Source: an uncultured Collinsella sp. (lineage in GTDB: Bacteria > Actinomycetota > Coriobacteriia > Coriobacteriales > Coriobacteriaceae). Taken from it: a DNA stretch of 21,353 nt. The stretch spans positions 1-21,353 of the forward strand of contig CAUBMI010000040.1 of assembly GCA_958436995.1 (NCBI GenBank), in the 5' to 3' direction. The notes under the pieces are model-generated. The model was not told the origin of the DNA. It searched no databases and saw only the letters and a list, made by a program, of their open reading frames with translations. The position numbers and the translations under genes are program-made. Below are positions 1 to 6,353 of the stretch, piece after piece (position 1 is the first letter of the stretch; every line of letters starts with the position of its first letter).

Positions 1-39
1 CCTTTCAGGAAAGGGCGGAGGCGGGGCATGCCCCGCCTC
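1..39. repeat. Two adjacent hairpins at the window edge
   Basis: Positions 1-14 form CCTTTC-AG-GAAAGG and positions 18-39 are a 22-bp perfect palindrome (GAGGCGGGG-CATG-CCCCGCCTC). Neither is followed by a clear T-run on either strand. They may terminate a gene outside the window or be a REP-like element; the window edge cuts off the context. Confidence 0.5.
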
Positions 40-96
40 TTACACCACATCTCTGTGCGCTACCCACTGCCATATAACTAATGCCCTATAGCGGGC

Positions 97-131
97 AAAA
101 AACAGGCCGCAGTCCATCGCTACGGCCTGTT
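97..131 (-). terminator. Rho-independent terminator of the NRAMP/MgtE-like operon
   Basis: On the minus strand AACAGGCCG (131-123) pairs with CGGCCTGTT (109-101), a 9-bp perfect stem with a 13-nt loop. It runs straight into six T residues (102-97). It lies about 20 bp past the transporter stop codon, so it ends the operon that begins near 3470. Confidence 0.88.
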
Positions 132-149
132 CGGAAGCAAAAGTGGGCG

Positions 150-1412
150 CTAAGCGCTGTAGCCCATCGCTTGCAGCACAAACATGACGACCGTCAACAC
201 CGTAATCACGGCGATAGTCGCCCAAGTGAGCACATTCCACACGCGGCCGTTGCGGTTAGTGCCCATAATGTGACGGTCAGCGGCAATAACCACCTGGAAC
301 ACCAGAACCACGGGCAGTAGTACGCCATTGATGACCTGCGAGGTCATCATAATCTGGAACAGATCGACGCCGGGCATAAGCACCAGCACGGCAGAGATAC
401 CGATGATGGCCGTAATGATGCCGCGATAGACCGGGGCCTCGTCCCAGCTGCGGTCGGCACCGCGCTCCCAGCCAAATGCCTCGCAGATAGCGCTCGACGT
501 AACGCCCGGCAGCACGCAGGCGGCCAAGAAGCTCGCCGCGACCAAGCCCGAGGCAAACAGTACCGTGGACCACTGACCCGCAATAGGCTCCAGCGCGCGG
601 GCAGCATCGGCGGCATCGCTAATCTGAATACCCGCCGGGAACAACACCGTACCGGTCGTGATGATAATAAAGCCGGCAATGACATCGGCAGCAAGCGAGC
701 CGCTCACGGTATCAATACGCTGCAGCACGATGTCGTCCTCGCCCGCGTTCTTATCGACCACGTTGTTCTGCGCCAAAAAGATCATCCACGGTGCGATGGT
801 GGTACCGATCGTTGCGACCACGAGCGACACGTAGCTGGGGTCGTTTTGAATATTGGGGACGACCAAGTCGACCGCGACCTCGCCCCAGTTGGGGCCGGCC
901 ATAAACGCGGCGACGATGTAGGTCACGAACACGCAGCTTACCAGCAGCAAAATCTTCTCGATGCGCTGGAAACTACCCGACATGGTAAGCATCCATACCA
1001 GCAGCGCCACCAACGGCACCGAGATGCTCGCCGGCACGCCAAAGAGAGCAAGACCGCTGGCGATGCCCGCAAACTCCGAAATGGTCACAGCCGTGTTGGC
1101 GATCAACAGCGCCGCCATAGCAAGTACACTCTTGCGCACGCCAAAGCGCTCGCGAATGAGCGATGCCAGGCCCTTGCCCGTCACGCAGCCGCAACGCGCC
1201 GCGGTCTCCTGCGTCACGATGAGCAGCACAGTCATGACGGGAAGCATCCAGAGCATCTTGTAGCCATAGCTGGCGCCCGCACTGGAATACGTTGCAATGC
1301 CGCCGGCGTCATTGCCCGAAAGCGCCGCCAGCAGACCGGGGCCCATAGCGCCAAAGATGGCCGCGATGGTCAGCTTTTGCTTGGTACCCGACTTTTGCTT
1401 GGTATTTTGCAC
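150..1412 (-). CDS. NRAMP-family transporter, NRMT-like (probable Mg2+ uptake)
   Basis: A 420-residue polytopic protein of the SLC11/NRAMP fold. I chose the GTG at 1412 because AGGTGG lies just upstream; a longer reading would run back into the MgtE-like gene. In classical Mn/Fe Nramps helix 1 carries DPGN and helix 6 carries a metal-binding Met in MPH. Here the helix-1 motif is D35-A-G-G38 (in GNDAGGI) and the helix-6 motif is A207-P-W-M210 (in GTTIAPWM), so the thioether ligand that selects transition metals is absent. That substitution is the hallmark of NRAMP-related magnesium transporters (NRMT) described from Clostridium and Eggerthella lenta. The partner gene, an MgtE-like CBS protein, ends 8 nt upstream, so the two are co-transcribed. 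Mg2+ as substrate is inferred from motif and context; a broad divalent specificity is possible. Confidence 0.88.
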   Translation of the reverse strand: MQNTKQKSGTKQKLTIAAIFGAMGPGLLAALSGNDAGGIATYSSAGASYGYKMLWMLPVMTVLLIVTQETAARCGCVTGKGLASLIRERFGVRKSVLAMAALLIANTAVTISEFAGIASGLALFGVPASISVPLVALLVWMLTMSGSFQRIEKILLLVSCVFVTYIVAAFMAGPNWGEVAVDLVVPNIQNDPSYVSLVVATIGTTIAPWMIFLAQNNVVDKNAGEDDIVLQRIDTVSGSLAADVIAGFIIITTGTVLFPAGIQISDAADAARALEPIAGQWSTVLFASGLVAASFLAACVLPGVTSSAICEAFGWERGADRSWDEAPVYRGIITAIIGISAVLVLMPGVDLFQIMMTSQVINGVLLPVVLVFQVVIAADRHIMGTNRNGRVWNVLTWATIAVITVLTVVMFVLQAMGYSA

Positions 1413-1420
1413 GCGACCAC

Positions 1421-3265
1421 CTAACCCATGACTGACATGGCGAGCAGCACCGCGGCGATGCAATACGCCACACACGAAATCATGACGGCAATGACGTTCA
1501 TGGCGGTGCCCGACGTGTTGAGGTCATGCTCGTCACGCCAGAACAGCACCATCAGGTAAATCACGGCGCTCATGTTGCCAACCAGGCAAATGATGGCAGC
1601 GATATTAAAACACCCGGTAAAGAGTTGCTCCTCAAACATGGGCGCATCGAGGAACGCAGCGGTGCGCACCAGCTGGGCGCACAGGTAGGTCACGAGTGAC
1701 AGAATCAGGCCCATGCCCGTGCTCTGGAAGAAAAACCCCAGATACGGCTTGGGCTCGTCGTCGTGACCGTCATACTCCAGGAAGTAGTTCTTGACGAACG
1801 ACACCATGCGCGAGGCCGCCAGCAGCACGAGCGGCATGGCGCACATGGGGAACACCACCAGATGCGCGGAGCCGAGCGCCGTTCCCAGCACGGTCGCTAT
1901 AATGCACGACGCGATGCCCCATACAACAACCCAGTACTGGCGATGCACGAACCAGCTGAGCACATTCGTCGAGTCATCGGACGCGCTGTCGCCCGAGCCG
2001 ACACCGGCGATCTGCAGGTCCTCCTGATGCTCCTCGGCGATAACGTCCATGGCGTCGTCGAAGGTCACGATACCCAGGATGTGGCGGTTCTCGTCGCAGA
2101 CGGGGATGGCGACCAGGTCATACTTGGTCATCTCGTCCGTTACGTCTTCCTGGTCATCGTCGGGCGACACATAAACCAGATCGCGATAGGCCAGCTGGCC
2201 CAGCGTGGCGTCGCGATCGGCCACGATCAGCGTGCGCAGCGAAAGCACGCCAGTCAGCATGCCGCTCGGATCCTCGGTATAGACGTAGTAGACGCTCTCG
2301 AAGTCCTCGTCGAGCTCGCGAATCGCCTCGATGGCATCACCGACCGTTGCCGTTGCGGGCAGGGAGACAAACTCCGAGGTCATGATGCGGCCGGCGGTGT
2401 TGTCCTCATACCCCAGCAGGTTACGAATCGCCTTCTCCTCCTTGACGCCCATCAGGCGCAGGAGCTTCTCGGCCTTCTCGTAATCAAGCTCGTCGATCAG
2501 GTCGGCAGCGTCGTCCGGGTCCATCATGGCCAGCATCGACGATGCGTCGGTGTCGGACAGGCCCTCGAGCATCTCGGTCATAAGCTCGTCGTCATCGAAC
2601 TCCGAGATGGCCTCGGCGGCCTGGGCAGTATCGAGCTGCGCAAACACCTGCGCACGCAGGCGCGGGTCGAGCTGCTCGATAATGTCGGCGATGTCGGCAG
2701 GGTGCAGCTCGCCGAGCGTCTTGTGCGACACCGAGAGTTGGATGTTTTTAGTCGAGCGGTCGAGCAGGTCCATGTAGGACCAAGCGATGATGTCCTCGCT
2801 GAGCGGCTTGCCCAGGTGCTTCATAAAGCCCTCGACGACGTGCTCGAGTGCGGGGCTGATCGCGCGCAGCAGACCGCGGGCACCGACCTCGGCACCCAAC
2901 AGGCGCAGCTGGTTTTCGCCCGACATGGAAAACTTGATGTCGTTGACGCGCACGACCTTCATGCCCTGCGTGTCGACGATCTGCTTATTGAGCACGTCGC
3001 GCGCCAGCAGGAGCTCGGTCGGCTGCAGGTACGAGAAGCGAATATTGGTGGCAGACGTGTTGAGATACACGCCCGTCTCGTCGATACGGTCGACCCATTT
3101 GCGCCAGCTGATCATAAACGGCGTCTTGCCGGGGCCGCGGAACGCGAGCGACGTCACGTGCGGAAAAACTTCGCCGGTAGCAATGCCAAAATCGTTGACC
3201 ACGCCGAGCTTTTCGCCGTCGACGTCCAAGACCGGCAATTTGAGCATCTCACTCAGATAATTCAA
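1421..3265 (-). CDS. PRC-MgtE_N-CBS protein with a divergent five-helix membrane domain
   Basis: A 614-residue protein. An N-terminal PRC-barrel-like region (about 1-165, beginning NYLSEMLKLPVLDVDGEKLG) is followed by an MgtE intracellular N domain (about 180-285, with LHPADIADIIEQLD and MDPDDAADLIDEL), two CBS repeats (about 290-412, with AGRIMTSEFV) and about five transmembrane helices (444-465, 469-490, 509-533, 547-576, 585-612). The soluble half matches the Mg2+-sensing gate of MgtE. The membrane half has MgtE-like topology but lacks the GNxGxQ signature of helix 2, and no Asp is present in the last helix, where MgtE keeps its ion-binding Asp. It may therefore be a regulatory partner of the co-transcribed NRMT-like transporter rather than a channel; this is inference. 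The start is a TTG at 3265 with GGGGAG upstream. No in-frame ATG fits, and a short out-of-frame ORF overlaps this start. Confidence 0.85.
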   Translation of the reverse strand: MNYLSEMLKLPVLDVDGEKLGVVNDFGIATGEVFPHVTSLAFRGPGKTPFMISWRKWVDRIDETGVYLNTSATNIRFSYLQPTELLLARDVLNKQIVDTQGMKVVRVNDIKFSMSGENQLRLLGAEVGARGLLRAISPALEHVVEGFMKHLGKPLSEDIIAWSYMDLLDRSTKNIQLSVSHKTLGELHPADIADIIEQLDPRLRAQVFAQLDTAQAAEAISEFDDDELMTEMLEGLSDTDASSMLAMMDPDDAADLIDELDYEKAEKLLRLMGVKEEKAIRNLLGYEDNTAGRIMTSEFVSLPATATVGDAIEAIRELDEDFESVYYVYTEDPSGMLTGVLSLRTLIVADRDATLGQLAYRDLVYVSPDDDQEDVTDEMTKYDLVAIPVCDENRHILGIVTFDDAMDVIAEEHQEDLQIAGVGSGDSASDDSTNVLSWFVHRQYWVVVWGIASCIIATVLGTALGSAHLVVFPMCAMPLVLLAASRMVSFVKNYFLEYDGHDDEPKPYLGFFFQSTGMGLILSLVTYLCAQLVRTAAFLDAPMFEEQLFTGCFNIAAIICLVGNMSAVIYLMVLFWRDEHDLNTSGTAMNVIAVMISCVAYCIAAVLLAMSVMG

Positions 3266-3281
3266 TGGTGCTCCCCATCAT
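3249..3281 (-). CDS. Possible 10-codon leader ORF overlapping the MgtE-like start
   Basis: Reading MMGSTIELSE then TGA, this ORF has GGAGG-AATA-ATG, a better initiation site than the TTG of the downstream gene. It is out of frame with that gene and its stop lies 14-16 nt inside the gene's start. Termination here could deliver ribosomes to the TTG (translational coupling) or compete with it. Chance cannot be excluded for so short an ORF. Confidence 0.35.
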   Translation of the reverse strand: MMGSTIELSE

Positions 3282-3467
3282 TATTCCTCCGGACGCGGCC
3301 GCGCGTGCGGCGTCCGGGGGCTTCTGGATATGTATACGCATGCGCGGGCGGCACGCCGCTCGACGCTTACACCCCGTGCATGCGCAAAAAGCACCTGCAT
3401 GGGGTCATCGACTGTATGGTCGAGGTTTGGATTTCACCTGTAACCTTTCTCTTGACCCTCATTAACC
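3266..3467 (-). promoter_or_regulatory. Structured 5' leader of the MgtE-like/NRMT operon
   Basis: This is most of the 328-nt gene-free stretch between the deacetylase-like gene and the MgtE-like gene. From promoter to gene the minus strand can form successive hairpins: 3446-3424 (AGGTT/AACCT), 3423-3408 (TCGAC/GTCGA), 3405-3371 (15-position stem, two mismatches, TTTTT loop), 3359-3348 (GCGGC/GCCGC), and 3317-3289 (perfect CCGGACGC/GCGTCCGG). The last stem buries part of the GGAGG at 3290-3286. This is the layout of a cis-acting RNA controlling expression. I could not match it to the M-box or to another known riboswitch consensus. Confidence 0.5.
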
Positions 3468-3473
3468 GCAGTA

Positions 3474-3482
3474 ACTATAGCA
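3474..3482 (-). promoter_or_regulatory. Extended -10 promoter of the MgtE-like/NRMT operon
   Basis: The minus strand reads TGC-TATAGT, an extended -10 element one base off consensus. There is no good -35 at the usual spacing. The predicted transcription start near 3467 gives a leader of about 200 nt. Confidence 0.5.
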
Positions 3483-3562
3483 TCAGCATCGCCCTGCGGC
3501 ATCGAATTTATGCGCTGCACATTGCAGGCATACCAAACGCTGACGTATCCGTGACATAGCCC

Positions 3563-3598
3563 TTGGGGACGTTCTTAAACGACTACCCAATGACTACT
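3563..3598 (-). repeat. Collinsella-type TTGGGGACGTTC repeat at a gene 3' end
   Basis: Positions 3563-3585 are a 23-nt block (TTGGGGACGTTC followed by TTAAACGACTA) repeated identically in the opposite orientation at 12173-12195. On the minus strand it directly follows the deacetylase-like stop codon and can fold through TTGGG/CCCAA ends. It is a short intergenic repeat and possibly a weak 3'-end structure. Confidence 0.7.
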
Positions 3599-5000
3599 CT
3601 GTGGTGTCATCGTCCTCGGCAAGTTGGGGGAACACGGCGTCCTTGGGCATGGTGACCTTCGTCAGCGAGGTGAGCTTTTTGCTGAGCGATGTGTCCGTCT
3701 TGACCAGGTCGCTGAGCGTCACGATCTTGTATCCGTCGGCGACAAGACCGTCGATAATCTGCGGCAGCGCCTCGAGCGTCTGCTCGGCGCATTCGTCTCT
3801 ATCGGTGAGCAGCACGATATTGCCCGGCGTCACCGAATCGAGCACCGTTGAGACCTGCTCGTCGGCACCGTTGAGCAGCCAGTCGCCCGAGTCAATATTC
3901 CACGAGACCACGGCGGAGACCAGGTCCATCGCATCAATCCAGTTTTGCTCGTCAAAGGCAGCGTAGGGAGCACGCAGCAGCATCGTCTTCACGCCGGTCG
4001 CCGACTTAATCGCATCGGTGCCTTTCGTGATCTGTTCGCGTACCGTCTCACGGTCCTGACCCTTGAGCGAATCGTCGCTGTAGCTGTTGGATCCGATCTC
4101 GCACCCGGCATCGACAATCGCCTTGGCCGTGGCAGGCGAGGCCTCGGCCGCATCGCCCGAAAGGAAGAACGTCGCGGTAACGCCCTTTTCCTTGAGCACC
4201 TGCAAGATCTGTTTGGTGGCGCCGCTCGGACCCTCGTCAAACGTCAGCGCCACGTACTTTTTGTTGCCCTTGGGCGCCACGCTGGCGCACGCAACGACGC
4301 AATCGGTGGCGGGCACAACCTCGCCGCGGTCCTGCGTCTTGCCCGACTGCTCACCAACCCACACCTCGGAGCGGCCCTGGACACCCCATGTCTGCACATA
4401 CTCGATAGCGCCCGTGCCCTCGACCTTGAGCTTGGGCTCGATAACCGTAGCCTGAACCTCGTGCTTCTCGTAGGTGTTACGGCCATCCTTGACCGTCACC
4501 TTCTCGCCGCCCTCAAGTTCGCGGCTATCCCATTTGCCCTGTTTTATGCGCTTGCCGTCCACCTTAACCGACAGCTTTTCGCCGCCATGGCGCTTGAGCA
4601 CGCTGTCATCGACGGCCAGCAGGTCGCCTGCGTCGTAGGTATCGGTCAACTCCTGGTCGTCGATGAGATTCTGCAGCGTAGAGCCCACGCGCACCGCGGT
4701 CTTTTGCCCGTTAAGTTCCACGTCCACGCTGCGGTTGACGTAGCCCACGACGGCAGCGATAAACAGCACGAGCGCACAGCCCACGGCAATGAGCGCATAG
4801 GGCAGACGGGACGGTCGGCGCGGCGAGCGCCCGTTGCCGATGCGCGCGCTGCGGTCGCTAAACCCGCGGCTATGGTTGAGGTACATCGCGCCGGGCTTAC
4901 GGCGGCGACGGCGCTGACCGCTGGGCAGCTGCCCCAGGTCGCGGCGCGCCGTCGGACGCGCACCCGAACGCCCGTTTAAGTTGGATCCGTTTTGGCGCAT
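3594..5000 (-). CDS. Membrane-anchored NodB/polysaccharide-deacetylase-like protein with a degenerate active site
   Basis: A 468-residue protein: a basic cytoplasmic N-terminus (1-65), one transmembrane anchor (about 67-87), a beta-rich linker resembling DUF348/G5-type cell-wall modules (about 91-230), then a NodB homology domain (about 248-435). The fold landmarks are clear, but the catalytic set is not. Motif 1 is T-F-D-E-G-P (253-258), with the second Asp of TFDDGP changed to Glu. Motif 2, normally HxxxH, reads S-N-S-Y-S-D (304-309), losing both metal-binding His. Motif 3 is R-A-P-Y (343-346). Motif 5, normally LLHD, is L-L-T-D (397-400), losing the catalytic His. It is unlikely to be a classical metal-dependent N-deacetylase. 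A glycan-binding or structural role at the cell wall is possible. The ATG at 5000 has GGGGAGGG upstream. Confidence 0.85.
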   Translation of the reverse strand: MRQNGSNLNGRSGARPTARRDLGQLPSGQRRRRRKPGAMYLNHSRGFSDRSARIGNGRSPRRPSRLPYALIAVGCALVLFIAAVVGYVNRSVDVELNGQKTAVRVGSTLQNLIDDQELTDTYDAGDLLAVDDSVLKRHGGEKLSVKVDGKRIKQGKWDSRELEGGEKVTVKDGRNTYEKHEVQATVIEPKLKVEGTGAIEYVQTWGVQGRSEVWVGEQSGKTQDRGEVVPATDCVVACASVAPKGNKKYVALTFDEGPSGATKQILQVLKEKGVTATFFLSGDAAEASPATAKAIVDAGCEIGSNSYSDDSLKGQDRETVREQITKGTDAIKSATGVKTMLLRAPYAAFDEQNWIDAMDLVSAVVSWNIDSGDWLLNGADEQVSTVLDSVTPGNIVLLTDRDECAEQTLEALPQIIDGLVADGYKIVTLSDLVKTDTSLSKKLTSLTKVTMPKDAVFPQLAEDDDTTE

Positions 5001-5021
5001 GTGCCCTCCCCCATAAACACA

Positions 5022-5051
5022 GCAAGCCGGAGCAACAGGTCTCCGGCTTGC
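5022..5051 (-). terminator. Hairpin terminator after the PRC-barrel gene
   Basis: A perfect 11-bp stem (GCAAGCCGGAG / CTCCGGCTTGC) with an 8-nt loop lies about 20 bp past the PRC-barrel stop. On the minus strand it is followed by TGTGTTTATG, a weak T-tract. It separates the YtxH-PRC pair from the deacetylase-like gene, whose SD and ATG come just after it. Confidence 0.65.
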
Positions 5052-5072
5052 CTCCCATCATTTGGTACGTCG

Positions 5073-5828
5073 CTATTTTGTAGCTTTTGACGAGCCTCCG
5101 CTCGCCTTTTGGTATTCGTCCTTAAAGGCCTTGAACATGCCGCGCGTCTTGCCGAGCTGCTTGCCCAGTGCGCGACTGCCTTTGTCCACGGCGACCGATC
5201 CCTTGTCGTCGAGCACCTTGGCGCCCTTTTTGACCTTGTCGCCCACCACGACGCTGGCCTCGGCGGCCTTGGCGGCCGCACCGCCCGAATACCCAAGCGA
5301 CTTGACCTCGTCCGAGACGACCATCGCGCCGTTCTCGTAGCCGCGTAGCATCGTCGGCGGCACCTGCGTGTCACCAACCAAAACACTCGAAGCAGCACCG
5401 GCGGTCACATAGAATGACTGCACGATGCCCGAACGTGGCTTGAACTCAACGTCCGAGCAATAGCCCACGACGTCGCCCGATTCCGTGCGCACGTCCATAC
5501 CGACCCAGATGATGCAATCGTCCAGGTTGATGTCGAGGCGCTTGGCGGCGGCGGCATCGTACGTGTCCTTGACGTCATCGACCGCAATGGCGCCCTCGTA
5601 GACGCCAATGGCGTCGAGCGCTACGAATCGATCGGGACGCTCGATCATGCCCGCGATATCGGACTGGCGGACCATAAAGCCGACCACGCGCGTACCGCCC
5701 GGGGTAAAGACCGGAAAGTGAATCTTTCCGAGCTTTTTAGGGCTGCGCGGCGTGCCGTCCTTTTTGGTGCGCTTGTCCTCGGTAGGCTTGCGATAGATCT
5801 TGGCGCCGACAAAATCCCCGGCGCGCAT
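5073..5828 (-). CDS. Tandem PRC-barrel protein
   Basis: A 251-residue soluble protein with no signal peptide or membrane helix. Two PRC-barrel-like units can be seen: about 30-90 (KLGKIHFPVFTPGG, VVGFMVRQSDIAGM) and about 95-170 (DVRTESGDVVGYCSDVEF, GIVQSFYVT), each with the strand-turn-strand pattern of the family. The C-terminal 75 residues are Lys/Ala-rich and probably helical. PRC barrels generally mediate protein or RNA contacts, and the precise role here is unknown. The ATG overlaps the stop of the YtxH gene by one base (TAATG), so the two are translationally coupled and probably act together. The neighbouring Mg-operon protein also begins with a PRC-type barrel, but nothing else links them. 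Confidence 0.75.
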   Translation of the reverse strand: MRAGDFVGAKIYRKPTEDKRTKKDGTPRSPKKLGKIHFPVFTPGGTRVVGFMVRQSDIAGMIERPDRFVALDAIGVYEGAIAVDDVKDTYDAAAAKRLDINLDDCIIWVGMDVRTESGDVVGYCSDVEFKPRSGIVQSFYVTAGAASSVLVGDTQVPPTMLRGYENGAMVVSDEVKSLGYSGGAAAKAAEASVVVGDKVKKGAKVLDDKGSVAVDKGSRALGKQLGKTRGMFKAFKDEYQKASGGSSKATK

Positions 5829-6217
5829 TATGCCTCGGTCGAGGGCTCCGCAGCCTCGGCATCAGCCTCGACGGCGTTCTCGACCACGACGTCGGCGGCA
5901 GGCGTCACGTTGCCGCCCGAAATGGCGTCGTTGAGTTGCTCGCGCAGCTGGTCCATGCGCTCGCGGGCCAGGTCGACCTTGGCGCGCAGGTCGTCGGTCT
6001 TGGCGTCGACCATCGGGCCAAAGTCATTCACCGCAGCACGGGCCTCCTCGGCGCTGTGCTCGTAGGTGTCGCGCATATTGTCCCAGGCGTCATTGGCGAT
6101 ATCGGCAGCCATGGCGCGGGTCTCGGCGCCCGAGCGCGGGGCCAGAGCAACGCCGACAATAGCGCCGGCAGCGGCACCAAAAAGTGCGCCGGAGACAAAG
6201 CTGAAAGTCTTACCCAT
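5828..6217 (-). CDS. YtxH-family small membrane-associated protein
   Basis: 129 residues from the ATG at 6217; a second ATG two codons upstream (6223) also fits the AGGAGAGGA ribosome site. The N-terminus has one Gly/Ala-rich transmembrane helix (about 5-26, GALFGAAAGAIVGVALAP) followed by the family motif LAPRSGAETR. A long amphipathic helix comes next (about 35-100, with heptad-like DLRAKVDLARERMDQLREQL), then an acidic Ala/Glu tail. YtxH proteins are widespread, often linked to envelope or general stress, and of unknown mechanism. It sits first in a two-gene unit with the PRC-barrel protein and has its own promoter. Confidence 0.82.
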   Translation of the reverse strand: MGKTFSFVSGALFGAAAGAIVGVALAPRSGAETRAMAADIANDAWDNMRDTYEHSAEEARAAVNDFGPMVDAKTDDLRAKVDLARERMDQLREQLNDAISGGNVTPAADVVVENAVEADAEAAEPSTEA

Positions 6218-6232
6218 GATCATTCCTCTCCT

Positions 6233-6274
6233 GCGGGCACGTCGGTGCCCACCGTTTGAATGCTGTCCATTATA
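6233..6274 (-). promoter_or_regulatory. Promoter and SD-proximal hairpin of the YtxH-PRC operon
   Basis: The minus strand shows a perfect TATAAT (6274-6269) with no convincing -35. In the short leader an 8-bp stem (GTGGGCAC/GTGCCCGC, 6252-6233, tetraloop CGAC) ends just before the AGGAGAGGA ribosome site, where it could modulate initiation. Confidence 0.55.
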
Positions 6275-6353
6275 CCCGCAGCGCATCGCTTGCCGCTCCG
6301 CTCATCTGCGTACGGCAAAGGCGCAGGTACGTGATGGTGATAAACGCGTAGGC

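Noticed and set aside
3266..3480. M-box (Mg2+) riboswitch upstream of the MgtE-like gene
   Set aside because: The leader has GGTTACAGGTGAA and CCATACAG, faintly like M-box pieces, but they are adjacent rather than at the two ends of the fold and the rest of the consensus is absent.
1763..3559. 598-codon plus-strand ORF opposite the MgtE-like gene
   Set aside because: It is the mirror of a well-supported gene in GC-rich DNA; the translation is rich in H, R, Q and V with no domain and no SD.
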